Positions 24,488 to 34,103 of a stretch of 64,000 bases of DNA are shown one piece after another. The position numbers and the translations under genes are program-made. The notes under the pieces are model-generated. The model did not search any database. It worked only from the letters and a program-made list of their open reading frames with translations, and had not been told where the DNA came from. How positions within the stretch are numbered: the stretch's first letter is position 1; every line of letters begins with the position of its first letter. Source of the DNA: Brevibacillus dissolubilis (lineage in GTDB: Bacteria > Bacillota > Bacilli > Brevibacillales > Brevibacillaceae); contig NZ_VCNA01000003.1 in the NCBI RefSeq assembly GCF_006170445.1, positions 496,001 through 560,000 of the forward strand, written 5' to 3'.

Positions 24488-25778
24488 AGCAGAGCTGGCC
24501 TCCTTTTACGACGACCTCGCCTTTTTTGATCACGGTGTGAGCATGGTTGACACCGAAGTTGTAGGTGAGGAACTGGTAATTCGGCACATCCATGATCACG
24601 ATGTCGGCTTGCTTGCCTACTTCGAGACTGCCTACACGGTCTGCCATTCCGATGGCGTGTGCGGCATTGATCGTGGTGGCGGTGATCACTTCGGTCGGGG
24701 TCATTTTCATATTGAGCACGGCGAGGTTCATGATCAGCTGCAGATTCTCCGTCGGGGAAGAGCCTGGGTTGCGGTCGGTGGAGAGTGCTACGGCTGCACC
24801 TGCGTCGATCATGTGACGGGCACGTGCATACTCAGCCATCAGGAAAAAGGCTGTACCCGGCAGCAGGGTCGCCACGACGCCTGCCTCTGCCATCGCGTGG
24901 ATGCCTTCGTCAGAAGCTTTGAGCAGGTGGTCAGCGGAGATCGCACCTACTTTGGCCGCAAGCTCCGCGCCGCCCATCGGTTCGATCTCGTCCGCGTGGA
25001 TTTTCGGGATCAGGCCGTGCTTTTTGCCTGCTTCGAGGATGCGTTCGGACTGCTCGACGGTAAATACTCCGTGTTCGCAGAAGACATCGTTGAAGACAGC
25101 CAGCTGCTCTTGAGCTACGCGCGGGAGCATCTCTTCGATGATCAGCGTGATGTAGGCTTCCGGATCTTCCTTATACTCAGGCGGTACAGCATGGGCCGCC
25201 ATAAATGTTGAGACGATATCAACCGGATGCTTGGCATCGAGGCGCTTGGCGACACGCAATTGCTTCAGCTCATCTTCAAGCGTCAGGCCGTAGCCGCTTT
25301 TGGCTTCGACGGTGGTGACGCCATGCTTGAGGAACTTATCAAGGCGCTCAGTGGTTTGGCGGGCCAGCTCGTCTTCGCTGGCTTCACGGGTATGGCGGGT
25401 GCTGGAGAGGATGCCGCCGCCTTTTGCCAGGATTTCGAGGTAGGTCGCGCCGTTCATGCGCAGCTCCAGCTCATACTCGCGGGAGCCGCCGAACACGATG
25501 TGGGTATGAGGGTCGACGAGGCCGGGCATGACTGTCTTCCCGTCCGCGTCGATCACTTGCAGTTCTTCGATCTTGATGCCCGCTTCCTTGAGCATCTCTC
25601 TGATCTGGGTTTCCGTGCCGATTCCGGCGATGTTGCCGTCGATGACTGCGACGATCTGGCCTTTGCCTTCGATCAGGCCGATATCGCGCATCGCCTCACC
25701 TGTGCGGGGCTTTTCGTTGTTGCCGTGCATGGTGATGATCTGGCTGGCATTATGGATCAATAAAGATTTGGCTCGCAT
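24477..25778 (-). CDS. hutI: Imidazolonepropionase
   Basis: Hydrolyses 4-imidazolone-5-propionate to formimidoylglutamate. 433 residues of the amidohydrolase superfamily. Metal ligands are seen in VDPHTHIVFGGSRE, IPKIHADEIEPMGG and SADHLLKAS, and STDRNPGSSP carries the conserved Asp. The ATG at 25778 is seven bases after AAGGAG; a GTG one codon earlier is less well placed. Four-base spacing after the hutU stop shows translational linkage. Confidence 0.95.
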   Translation of the reverse strand: MRAKSLLIHNASQIITMHGNNEKPRTGEAMRDIGLIEGKGQIVAVIDGNIAGIGTETQIREMLKEAGIKIEELQVIDADGKTVMPGLVDPHTHIVFGGSREYELELRMNGATYLEILAKGGGILSSTRHTREASEDELARQTTERLDKFLKHGVTTVEAKSGYGLTLEDELKQLRVAKRLDAKHPVDIVSTFMAAHAVPPEYKEDPEAYITLIIEEMLPRVAQEQLAVFNDVFCEHGVFTVEQSERILEAGKKHGLIPKIHADEIEPMGGAELAAKVGAISADHLLKASDEGIHAMAEAGVVATLLPGTAFFLMAEYARARHMIDAGAAVALSTDRNPGSSPTENLQLIMNLAVLNMKMTPTEVITATTINAAHAIGMADRVGSLEVGKQADIVIMDVPNYQFLTYNFGVNHAHTVIKKGEVVVKGGQLCYGR

Positions 25779-25782
25779 CACT

Positions 25783-27447
25783 CTACTCCTTCATCATCGG
25801 GATTCGGACGCCTTTTTCCTTGGCGGTCTTCACAGCGAGGTCATAGCCTGCATCGACGTGACGCACGACACCCATGCCTGGGTCAGAAGTGAGGACGCGC
25901 TCCAGTCGGCGTGCCGCATCTTCTGTACCGTCTGCGACGATGACCATCCCTGCGTGAAGCGAGAAGCCCATCCCTACACCGCCGCCGTGATGTACAGATA
26001 CCCAGCTTGCACCGTTGACCGCATTGATCATCGCATTGAGGATCGGCCAGTCAGCTACGGCATCAGAGCCGTCTTTCATCGCTTCGGTCTCACGGTTCGG
26101 AGATGCGACAGAGCCGCAGTCGAGGTGGTCACGGCCGATGACGATTGGTGCTTTCAGCTCGCCTTTTGCCACCATCTCATTGATGATGCGGCCGAATTTG
26201 GCACGTTCCCCATAGCCGAGCCAGCAGATGCGGGACGGCAGACCTTGGAACGCGACACGCTCCTGCGCCATTTTAATCCAGCGTACCAGATGTTCATTGT
26301 CAGCGAATTCGCGCATGATCACTTCATCGGTTTTGTAGATGTCTTCTGGATCGCCGGAGAGTGCTACCCAGCGGAATGGCCCTTTGCCTTCGCAGAACAG
26401 CGGACGGATGAACGCAGGGACGAAGCCTGGGAAGTCAAATGCGTTGGTCACGCCTTCTTCGAGTGCCACTTGACGGATGTTGTTGCCATAGTCGAACGCA
26501 ATCGCGCCTGCCTTTTGCATATCGAGGATCGCTTGGACGTGCACCGCCATGCTGGCACGGGAACGCTTTATGTATTCCTGTGGGTTTTCCTCGCGCAGCT
26601 TCGCGCCTTCTTCGAGCGTCATCCCTGCTGGCAGGTAACCGACGAGCGGGTCATGGGCAGAGGTCTGGTCGGTGACGAGATCAGGGATTTCCCCACGGCG
26701 TACCATCTCCGGCAGGATTTCCGCTGCATTGCCCAAGAGACCGATGGACAGGGCTTTACCTGCTGCCTTGGCTTCCTTCGCCAGTTGGAGCGCTTCGTCG
26801 AGTGTGTCTGCCTTGACATCGCAGTAGCGGGTCTCGATACGGCGCTGAATCCGCCATGGATCGCACTCGACCGCGATGACAACGCCTTCATTCATCGTGA
26901 CAGCAAGCGGCTGTGCGCCACCCATCCCGCCAAGACCTGCGGTAACGGTCAGCGTGCCTTTGAGTGATCCGCCAAAATGCTGACGGCCCGCCTCCCCGAA
27001 TGTCTCATACGTCCCTTGCAGAATCCCCTGTGTCCCGATATAAATCCAAGAACCAGCCGTCATCTGCCCGTACATCATCAGACCGCGCTTCTCCAGATCG
27101 CGGAACACATCCCAGTTCGCCCAATTCGGAACGAGATTGGAGTTGGCGAGCAGTACGCGTGGAGCATCCTTGTGTGACTTGAACACCGCTACAGGCTTAC
27201 CGGATTGCACCAGCATGGTTTCATCATCTTCGAGATCTTTGAGCGTAGCCACAATCGCATCGAAGGACTCCCAGTTACGTGCTGCCTTCCCGATTCCGCC
27301 ATAGACGACGAGGTCTTCCGGACGCTCAGCTACATCTGGATCGAGGTTGTTGTGAAGCATACGCAGGGCAGCTTCTTGTACCCAGCCTTTGCATTCTTTT
27401 TCGGTACCGTGTTTGGCGCGAAGTACTCTTGGTTGTACGTTGGTCAT
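25783..27447 (-). CDS. hutU: Urocanate hydratase
   Basis: Converts urocanate to 4-imidazolone-5-propionate using tightly bound NAD. 554 residues, full length. The NAD-binding glycine cluster [11 protein letters not shown] is at 171-181; other family blocks are [35 protein letters not shown] and [26 protein letters not shown] lies in front of the ATG. First gene of hutUIG, transcribed opposite to hutH. About 26 bases of its leader resemble the sequence just after hutH. Confidence 0.96.
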   Translation of the reverse strand: MTNVQPRVLRAKHGTEKECKGWVQEAALRMLHNNLDPDVAERPEDLVVYGGIGKAARNWESFDAIVATLKDLEDDETMLVQSGKPVAVFKSHKDAPRVLLANSNLVPNWANWDVFRDLEKRGLMMYGQMTAGSWIYIGTQGILQGTYETFGEAGRQHFGGSLKGTLTVTAGLGGMGGAQPLAVTMNEGVVIAVECDPWRIQRRIETRYCDVKADTLDEALQLAKEAKAAGKALSIGLLGNAAEILPEMVRRGEIPDLVTDQTSAHDPLVGYLPAGMTLEEGAKLREENPQEYIKRSRASMAVHVQAILDMQKAGAIAFDYGNNIRQVALEEGVTNAFDFPGFVPAFIRPLFCEGKGPFRWVALSGDPEDIYKTDEVIMREFADNEHLVRWIKMAQERVAFQGLPSRICWLGYGERAKFGRIINEMVAKGELKAPIVIGRDHLDCGSVASPNRETEAMKDGSDAVADWPILNAMINAVNGASWVSVHHGGGVGMGFSLHAGMVIVADGTEDAARRLERVLTSDPGMGVVRHVDAGYDLAVKTAKEKGVRIPMMKE

Positions 27448-27562
27448 AAAAAAACCTCCCTTATTCTTCTTCCTACTAAGTACACCATAGTCTGCAAAAA
27501 ACGGGCAAGTTCGCCTGCTACCACGTTAGTAATGTACCCATTTATTCGGATAAAGCTGTAAA

Positions 27563-28777
27563 TTACGGGGTTTTCCCATACGTCCATCTCCGCCACAGCC
27601 ATTCGATGGGGCCGAAGCGATGTCGGCTAAGCCAAAAGTTGCTCAACAGCACTTGATTCAGATAGATCAGCAGGCTCAATCCGAACACCACAAGCGGTGT
27701 CATCTCGTTGTACAGACCCAGCCCATAGTTGTAAAAAATCGTCGTCCCAATCAGCGACTGCATCAGATAGTTCGTAATGCTCATCCGCCCGACCGGCGCC
27801 AACCAACGAAAACGTTTTTGCCAATTCTCTCTTTGCAACAGCAGTGCAATCGACGCCAGATAGAACAAGCAGACAATCGGCCCGGACAACATGTGAAACA
27901 TGATCAGCACATGATAAATCGACGGCACTTCCGGGTCAAAGCCCGCTATCCCTATGATATGAAGAATACTGAGCACAAGACCTGCCAGCAGAGTGTTGCG
28001 CCAGAGTTTTTTCAACCATGGTACATGCGGTTCAATATTTTGAAACACTTGGATTTTGGCCGCGTAGACACCGAACAGAAACATCGCCAGAATCTGTGGA
28101 AGCACCAAAACAAAGGCCGAATATTGCTCCCCCAGCTCAACTAGGCGCTGCTGGATCATCTCGACATACGTTCCTTCCCCGTACACTGCGATCTGCTGCT
28201 CGATTTGCAGCTCCCACTCTCGGGCAAAGCCCGCATTCGCCTCTGGGTCCACACCCGTTGCCAGCATGCCCATCACGGACAATACGAATAATAAGCCGGT
28301 CGGGATCAGCAAAAGCCCCCACGCCCAGCGAAGCACCGTCTCAGCAGGCTTGTTCCAGAACCAGATAAAGAAAAAGCCCGTAATGGCGTAAGTCAGCAGG
28401 ATGTCGCCCGACCAGACGAGCACGGCATGGATCAAGCCAAATCCAAGCAAAATAAGCAGCCGACGCACGAGCAGGGTTACGGGATTGTATCCTTTTTGCT
28501 CTGCCCGCTGCATGAAGATGATCGTGCCTAAACCGAATAAGAAGGAAAAGATCGTGTAAAATTTCCCGCCGAAAAAAATTGCCGCAATCCACTCGATGGC
28601 GCGGTCTGAGGCATGGGGCCAGTCGTAGATGTCGCCCGTGGACATGTAGCTGTACGGCGAGCTGAAGTTACCCATGTTCATGATGAGAATGCCGAGGAGA
28701 GCGAAGCCACGGATGATGTCGATGGTGGCGATGCGCTCTTGGCGGGTGGTTGGGGTTGGTTGGTGGTTCGAAGTCAA
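27563..28777 (-). CDS. DUF418 family membrane protein
   Basis: 404 residues from a TTG at 28777 with AAAGGAG eight bases upstream. The N-terminal RIATIDIIRGFALLGILIMNMGNFSSP is the standard opening of DUF418 proteins, and the C-terminal GRMSITNYLMQSLIGTTIFYNYGLGLYNEMTP plus GPIEWLWRRWTYG is the DUF418 domain proper. About nine membrane segments. The family is related to acyltransferase-type membrane proteins; substrate and role are unknown. Confidence 0.88.
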   Translation of the reverse strand: MTSNHQPTPTTRQERIATIDIIRGFALLGILIMNMGNFSSPYSYMSTGDIYDWPHASDRAIEWIAAIFFGGKFYTIFSFLFGLGTIIFMQRAEQKGYNPVTLLVRRLLILLGFGLIHAVLVWSGDILLTYAITGFFFIWFWNKPAETVLRWAWGLLLIPTGLLFVLSVMGMLATGVDPEANAGFAREWELQIEQQIAVYGEGTYVEMIQQRLVELGEQYSAFVLVLPQILAMFLFGVYAAKIQVFQNIEPHVPWLKKLWRNTLLAGLVLSILHIIGIAGFDPEVPSIYHVLIMFHMLSGPIVCLFYLASIALLLQRENWQKRFRWLAPVGRMSITNYLMQSLIGTTIFYNYGLGLYNEMTPLVVFGLSLLIYLNQVLLSNFWLSRHRFGPIEWLWRRWTYGKTP

Positions 28778-28904
28778 GGTCGTTTCTCCTTTTTTTGTCT
28801 TTTTCCTATTATACATCGCATGGGTATGTATCACCCACCCCCAACAGGGTACAGTAATGAAAGCATCCCAGATGACTCTTCACCCCATATGGAGGTATGT
28901 CACC

Positions 28905-29696
28905 ATGAGACGCATACACCCCCTCTTTCTCGCTTCCCTCCTGTTCTCGGCCACTCTCCTCTTCGGTTTTTCCGATGATGACGCCCCATCTCCCAAAAAA
29001 CAAGTCGCTTTTGTCATAGATGATTTCGGCAACGGAATGGCGGGCACCAAGGAAATGATGGAGCTGCCGATCAGGCTGACCGTCGCAGTGATGCCTTTCC
29101 TGCCGACTACCAAGCGAGATGCTACCTGGGCTCATCAGAAGAACCACGATGTCTTCGTCCACATCCCCATGGAGCCTGTCAAAGGCAAGAAACGCTGGCT
29201 CGGCCCAGGCGCCATCACCACAGACCTGAGCAACGAAGAAATCGAAACCCGGATGCACGCCGCCATCGACGATGTCCCCTTTGCCATTGGGGTCAACAAT
29301 CATATGGGGTCCAAAGTAACAGCCGACCGACGCGTCATGAACATCGTGCTCAAGGTCTGCCGCGAACGCGGTCTGATCTACCTCGACAGCCGGACGACCA
29401 ACAAGAGCGTAGCCAAAGAAATGGCACAGAAATGGGACGTCCCTTATATCGCCAATGATATTTTCTTAGATGAAGTCTACAGCATGAAACATATCCTGAA
29501 GCAGATGAATACCGTGTGCAAAACCATCGCCAAAGAGGACTCCTGCATCGCCATCGGTCATGTCGGCCCTCCGGGGAAAAAGACAGCCGAGGTGCTGCGC
29601 AGATACATCCCCATCGTTGACGACACCGCAGTGATCGTCCCTGTATCCAAGCTGGTCAAGTCGCATTATCCGATCTCCACCTTCCCGCTTCCCTAA
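28905..29696 (+). CDS. Divergent polysaccharide deacetylase family protein
   Basis: 263 residues. The ATG at 28905 lies nine bases after GGAGG; the open frame further upstream has no site. Signal peptide (PLFLASLLFSATLLFGFS), then QVAFVIDDFGNGMAGTKEMMELPIRLTVAVMPFLP, HDVFVHIPMEPVKGKKRWLGPGAIT, GVNNHMGSKVTADRRVM, GLIYLDSRTTNKSVA and IGHVGPPGKKTAEVL, the core of YibQ-like divergent polysaccharide deacetylases. Presumed exported and acting on wall or envelope glycans; activity is not certain for this branch. Divergently transcribed from the DUF418 gene. Confidence 0.88.
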   Translation: MRRIHPLFLASLLFSATLLFGFSDDDAPSPKKQVAFVIDDFGNGMAGTKEMMELPIRLTVAVMPFLPTTKRDATWAHQKNHDVFVHIPMEPVKGKKRWLGPGAITTDLSNEEIETRMHAAIDDVPFAIGVNNHMGSKVTADRRVMNIVLKVCRERGLIYLDSRTTNKSVAKEMAQKWDVPYIANDIFLDEVYSMKHILKQMNTVCKTIAKEDSCIAIGHVGPPGKKTAEVLRRYIPIVDDTAVIVPVSKLVKSHYPISTFPLP

Positions 29697-29716
29697 CCCG
29701 ATCCCCCCACTTCACC

Positions 29717-29782
29717 TGACAAAAAAAAGAGCCCGCCTTGAGGTCACAGCTGTGACACACCCCAAAGCGGACTCTTCTTTTT
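29717..29782. terminator. Bidirectional terminator with palindromic apex
   Basis: AAAAGAG...CTCTT arms with an inner CCGC/GCGG stem and a perfect GTCACAGCTGTGAC palindrome at the apex. A-run and T-run on either side serve both converging genes. Confidence 0.75.
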
Positions 29783-29807
29783 TTATCTACATCACGTCAA
29801 ATAACGT

Positions 29808-30497
29808 CTAACGTCGCAGGTCACGCACCGTCTGAATCTTCTCCGACACACGCTGCAGGACAACCTCGACAGAACCCATATCTTCCATCAAATCGTACTC
29901 ATTGATATTCACGCGAAGCACTGGACAAGCCGTGAACGCATTGATCCAGTTTTCATAACGACCAAACAGATCCTCCCAATACGCGACAGGGGTCTGCTGT
30001 TCCATCGGACGGCCGCGCTCCTTGACACGGTGCAGGACATCATCGAAGCCGCCTTCCAGATAGATGAGCACATCTGGGTGCGGGAAATACGGGGTCATCA
30101 CCATCGCTTCGAACAGCTGCGTGTAGGTCTGGTAATCTTCCTCGGTCATATGCCCTTGTTCATACAGCATCTTGGCAAAAATACCGGTATCCTCATAGAT
30201 CGAGCGGTCTTGCACGAACCCGCCGCCGTATTCAAACATACGCTTTTGCTCCTTGAAGCGCTCTGCCAAGAAGTAGACCTGCAGGTGGAAGCTCCAACGG
30301 GAAAAATCGTTGTAAAAACGGTTCAGATACGGGTTGTTGTCCACTTTTTCAAAGGATACGCGGAAACCCAACAGATCGGCAAGCGCACGGGTGAACGTAG
30401 ATTTACCCACGCCTACCGTACCCGCAATCGTAATCACAGCGTCATGAGGTATCTGATACTTTTCACGTAAAGTTTGGTTTCGATTCGTTGTTGACAT
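29808..30497 (-). CDS. Deoxynucleoside kinase (dCK-like)
   Basis: Phosphorylates salvaged deoxynucleosides. About 229 residues; the ATG at 30497 has AAAGGAG six bases upstream, with a second ATG directly before it. P-loop GTVGVGKST, the substrate-binding DRSIYEDTGIFAKML and the LID region RVKERGRPMEQQTP are typical of the dGK/dCK family. It follows another member of the family by about 40 bases on the same strand, matching the dck-dgk pair of Bacillus. Base specificity not assignable by eye. Confidence 0.9.
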   Translation of the reverse strand: MSTTNRNQTLREKYQIPHDAVITIAGTVGVGKSTFTRALADLLGFRVSFEKVDNNPYLNRFYNDFSRWSFHLQVYFLAERFKEQKRMFEYGGGFVQDRSIYEDTGIFAKMLYEQGHMTEEDYQTYTQLFEAMVMTPYFPHPDVLIYLEGGFDDVLHRVKERGRPMEQQTPVAYWEDLFGRYENWINAFTACPVLRVNINEYDLMEDMGSVEVVLQRVSEKIQTVRDLRR

Positions 30498-30536
30498 CAT
30501 TGACTCCTTTATCATTCCTTTATTCCGTACTTCATC

Positions 30537-31166
30537 CTAGACCGGCTGCTTGAGAAACGGTTCAATCCGGCTCAAAACGTATTGGGTGTCTTCGCTGCGA
30601 TGCACATAATCCAATTCGTCACACTCAATCGTCAGCACGGGGATGGACGGATGGGTGCGTTGGAACTCTTCCATGTACAGATCATAGTCTCTGATTAGGT
30701 TTTCCATATAACCACGATCCATATTGCGTTCGATATCCCGTCCGCGCATGGCAATTCGTTTCATCGCCGTCTCCACGGAACAGGAAAGATAAATGACCAG
30801 GTTGGCTTGCGGCATATCTTTTGTCAGAATATCGTAAATATTTAAGTATTTTTGTAGATTGTCACCTTCAATGGTTCGTTTTGCAAAGATGATATTTTTA
30901 AAAATATTATAATCGGATACCACTGAGCGTCCCTGTTGCAAGTAGTTCGTGCTGATATCCTGCAACTGCTTATATCGATTGCATAGGAAAAACATCTCGG
31001 TCTGGAAACTCCACTCGGCAATATTTTGATAGAAGTGTCCGAGGAACGGGTTTTCGTACACAATCTCCTGGAGCAGCTCCAGTCCGTAGGTTTTACTGAT
31101 AATTTGGGAGAGTGAGGTCTTGCCCACTCCGATAGCCCCTTCAACCGTGATAAAAGTAGAATTCAT
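30537..31166 (-). CDS. Deoxynucleoside kinase (dGK-like)
   Basis: 209 residues from the ATG at 31166; the frame also opens at a TTG at 31190. P-loop EGAIGVGKTSLSQ, EIVYENPFLGHFYQNIAEWSFQTEMFFLCNRYKQL, SDYNIFKN and MRGRDIERNMD are dGK-family segments. First gene of a two-kinase operon for deoxynucleotide salvage. It shares the fold but not close identity with its downstream partner, as expected for paralogues of different base preference. Confidence 0.9.
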   Translation of the reverse strand: MNSTFITVEGAIGVGKTSLSQIISKTYGLELLQEIVYENPFLGHFYQNIAEWSFQTEMFFLCNRYKQLQDISTNYLQQGRSVVSDYNIFKNIIFAKRTIEGDNLQKYLNIYDILTKDMPQANLVIYLSCSVETAMKRIAMRGRDIERNMDRGYMENLIRDYDLYMEEFQRTHPSIPVLTIECDELDYVHRSEDTQYVLSRIEPFLKQPV

Positions 31167-31369
31167 GATAGCACTCGATCCCCCCCGCAAAATCCAAAAA
31201 CGAACTTTATTTTACCACGCTCGTCTGAATTTGTCGAAAGACTTTATATAGAAAGTCGAGAAAAAGTTTTGGTACGTTTTTTGGTACACACATAATTCCG
31301 ATATGATATGATGGATTTAGCTGTAAAACAAAAACCAAATCCCGTAATCAAGCAAGGAGCGTACCGATT

Positions 31370-32293
31370 ATGCGAATTGTCTCTCATATAGCCGAGCTGA
31401 TCGGCGAGACACCGGTCGTCAAGCTAAACCGCCTGGTCACCCCTGAGATGGCGGATGTCTATGTCAAGCTGGAAAAATTCAACCCAAGCGGCAGTGTCAA
31501 GGACCGCGCCGCCTACAATATGATTGTCACCGCTGAAGAACAAGGCCTGCTCAAGCCCGGTTCGACAATTATCGAGCCGACCAGCGGCAACACCGGAATC
31601 GGATTATGTATGGTCGCGGCCGCCAAGGGCTACAAGATCATCATCACCATGCCGGACAACGCCACCCGCGAGCGTTTTCTGTTGATGCAGGCTTATGGGG
31701 CAAAAGTCGTATTGACACCCCATGCTGAAAAAATGCCGGGTACGATCCGCAAAGCCGAGGAAATCCTCGCAGAGACCCCGGACGGCTTCATGCCGATGCA
31801 GTTCGAAAACAGTGCCAACCCAGATATCCACCGTGTCACCACGGCCCGTGAGATTCTGGAGCAGATGAATTATGATCTGGACGGCTTCGTCGCCACGTCC
31901 GGTACAGGCGGCACGATCACCGGTACAGGTGAGACGCTTCGGGAGCACCTGCCCAGCATCCATATCGCCGTTGTCGAACCGGCAGGCTCCCCTGTCTTGT
32001 CCGGTGGTGAACCAGGTCCGCATAAGATCGTCGGGACGAGCCCGGGATTTATCCCACCGATCCTCAATCAAGAGGTATATGATGAGATCATCCAGATTAC
32101 AGACGAACAGGGTCTGGAGATGACCCGTCAGCTGGCCCGTCACGAAGCCATCCTGGTCGGCCCGTCTGCCGGTGCTGCCGTCTACGCCGCCCTTGAAGTA
32201 GCCAAGAAGCTTGGCCCGGGCAAAAAAGTGCTCGCCATCTGTGCAGACAGTGGCGAGCGGTATCTCTCGATGAGCGAGCTGTTTGGATTGTAA
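31370..32293 (+). CDS. cysK: Cysteine synthase A (O-acetylserine sulfhydrylase)
   Basis: Makes cysteine from O-acetylserine and sulfide with PLP. 307 residues. The PLP Lys is K44 in NPSGSVKDRAAYNMI; the substrate loop is PTSGNTGIGL, the phosphate loop TSGTGGTITGTGE, and the C-terminal AICADSGERYLS holds the pyridine-nitrogen contact. The site AAGGAG precedes the ATG. Monocistronic; no serine acetyltransferase nearby. Confidence 0.96.
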   Translation: MRIVSHIAELIGETPVVKLNRLVTPEMADVYVKLEKFNPSGSVKDRAAYNMIVTAEEQGLLKPGSTIIEPTSGNTGIGLCMVAAAKGYKIIITMPDNATRERFLLMQAYGAKVVLTPHAEKMPGTIRKAEEILAETPDGFMPMQFENSANPDIHRVTTAREILEQMNYDLDGFVATSGTGGTITGTGETLREHLPSIHIAVVEPAGSPVLSGGEPGPHKIVGTSPGFIPPILNQEVYDEIIQITDEQGLEMTRQLARHEAILVGPSAGAAVYAALEVAKKLGPGKKVLAICADSGERYLSMSELFGL

Positions 32294-32295
32294 TC

Positions 32296-32835
32296 CTACA
32301 TGCGTGTTAGGGTATCTTCCCCCAGCACGTGTTCGAGATGATGCACATCGAATTCAAGCATCTGCAGCTGTTCTTTGAGCAGCTGCTCTGTTCCGAAATC
32401 TCCGCATTGCATGGACAGACGAATCATATCACGGTACCGCAAAATGATGTTTTGATACGCCCGCATGTCATGTAAGAGCATCGTGCGCAGATCAAACACA
32501 CCCTCCTCCTCGATCGGAAACAACGCCATCTCCTGCTGTTTGCGCGGGGTGGAGATCGGGTAAGCGGCGAGTACCGTGATTCGTTCTGCCAACTGATCCC
32601 CCATCGTCAGACAGTGTGCAGCCAGCTCGTCCAACAACAGGTGCAGGTCACGGAAATCCGGTCCCTCGACCACCCAGTGATGCTTTTTCAACTGATGAAA
32701 CAGCGTATAGACACTGCACAAGAGGACGTTACAGCCGTCACTTACCTGCTTGGCTACGCCCCGATCCAAAACCACCGGGTTCTCCTTCACTTCCCCCAGC
32801 TTATGAAGCAGCATGGTTTGCGTAATTCCCACCAC
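32296..32835 (-). CDS. Dps/ferritin-like protein
   Basis: 179 residues from a GTG with AAGGAG nine bases upstream. The ferroxidase-interface motif HHWVVEGPDFRDLHLLLDELAAHCLTMGDQLAERI is clear, placing it among DNA-binding proteins from starved cells that mineralise iron and protect DNA. Slightly longer than typical Dps (about 150) with an N-terminal extension. Converges with cysK at a two-base gap, with no terminator visible between them. Confidence 0.9.
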   Translation of the reverse strand: MVGITQTMLLHKLGEVKENPVVLDRGVAKQVSDGCNVLLCSVYTLFHQLKKHHWVVEGPDFRDLHLLLDELAAHCLTMGDQLAERITVLAAYPISTPRKQQEMALFPIEEEGVFDLRTMLLHDMRAYQNIILRYRDMIRLSMQCGDFGTEQLLKEQLQMLEFDVHHLEHVLGEDTLTRM

Positions 32836-32880
32836 GTTCGTTCACTCCTTTTGACTCACATACATACCCATAGCATGCAC

Positions 32881-34014
32881 TTAGGTGAAATACTCAATGC
32901 GAGCCATTGGGAATAAGCGCTGGATTTCTTTTTCCATATGGGCTTTGAGCGCATGGGCCTTGAGGTCTGGATAGACGTATTTGCCTTTTCCGTATTTGCC
33001 CCATTTGTACTTACGCTCTTCTTCGTTCATCTCCAGCTTGGTTTTGGGATAGCGGGCGAGGATGAGGCTCTTGGCGATCTTGGTAAAACGGTGCTGGATC
33101 AGCTCAAAGGTCAGGTCTGACTTCGCTTCGTCACTCAGCTTGGAGCTAAGCCGCTCCAACAGATCGGTATAGCCCTCCTGCCAGCCTTCGAACCAGTACA
33201 GCGGAGCGAGGATAAAACCGAGCGGATAACCGGCCCGTGCTACTTTTTCCGCTGCTTCAATCCGCTGTTCGAAGGTGGACGTGCCCGGCTCGAAGTTCTT
33301 GATCACGTAGTCGGCGTTCATGCTGAAGCGAAAGCGCGTATGCTTGTTGTGCTTCGCATCGAGCAGTGAGTCAACATGGTGGAACTTGGTCACAAAACGC
33401 AGGCGTCCCAGCGGCTGCTCGCCCATGAATTCGATGGTTCGCTTCAGGTTGCCTGTGATGTGCTCGATCCCGATTGGGTCAGAGGTACAGGCGGCTTCGA
33501 AGCGGGTGATTTCGGGTTCGCGTTCTTTGATGTACTTTTGTGCTTGGGCGAGGATTTCATCCGTATTGACATAGACACGGATGTAGGGCTTGGTACCTAC
33601 GTTGGTATTGAGGTAGCAGTAGTGGCAGTGGGCGGCACAGCCTGTTGCCAGTGGGATGGCATATTCGGCAGATGGTTTGCTCTGCTCGAATTTCATCGTT
33701 TTGCGGACGCCGACCACGAGTGTGCGCTTGGCGTTGCGGTATTGCTCGGTGTCGGTTTCGCCAGGGATACCGCGGACTTGGTTGTGACTGGTGGTCATTT
33801 TGATCGGGATGCCTTCTTGTTCATAGCGGGCGTAGAGTTCTTTGCCCAGAGGGTACTCCAATGCGCCGGGTTCGAAAAAAACCATGTCGGGGACGAACTT
33901 TTTGCTGCGCTGATCGGTTGCTTCGGCGGTCGCGTTGGTGATTTTGGTCACCGGATGATTGGCGGCGTCTTTGGTCGTTTCGACGGTGGGTCTTTCTAAG
34001 ACGGCTGTAGGCAT
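32881..34014 (-). CDS. splB: Spore photoproduct lyase
   Basis: Radical-SAM enzyme that reverses the 5-thyminyl-5,6-dihydrothymine photoproduct during spore germination. 377 residues. The cluster ligands are Cys126, Cys130 and Cys133 in GCAAHCHYCYLNTNVGTKPYIRVYVN; Cys176 in EAACTSDPIGIEH corresponds to the hydrogen-donor Cys of Bacillus SPL. The first 35 residues are an extra low-complexity extension. The C-terminal EERKYKWGKYGKGKYVYPD is typical. Strong evidence for a spore former. A long structured element lies about 90 bases upstream on the same strand. Confidence 0.97.
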   Translation of the reverse strand: MPTAVLERPTVETTKDAANHPVTKITNATAEATDQRSKKFVPDMVFFEPGALEYPLGKELYARYEQEGIPIKMTTSHNQVRGIPGETDTEQYRNAKRTLVVGVRKTMKFEQSKPSAEYAIPLATGCAAHCHYCYLNTNVGTKPYIRVYVNTDEILAQAQKYIKEREPEITRFEAACTSDPIGIEHITGNLKRTIEFMGEQPLGRLRFVTKFHHVDSLLDAKHNKHTRFRFSMNADYVIKNFEPGTSTFEQRIEAAEKVARAGYPLGFILAPLYWFEGWQEGYTDLLERLSSKLSDEAKSDLTFELIQHRFTKIAKSLILARYPKTKLEMNEEERKYKWGKYGKGKYVYPDLKAHALKAHMEKEIQRLFPMARIEYFT

Positions 34015-34103
34015 GTTGGTGTATCCCCCCTTAGGGTTTAGTATGACCTGCGGGCGGGAGACGGAGGCTTTTTTTCATTGGTGAAAAAGCCATCTGCTGG
34101 TGT

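Noticed and set aside
27448-27560. Leader-peptide attenuator upstream of hutU
   Set aside because: Checked for a His-rich short frame and strong terminator as at hutH; only a seven-residue frame without His and a weak 4-bp hairpin were found.
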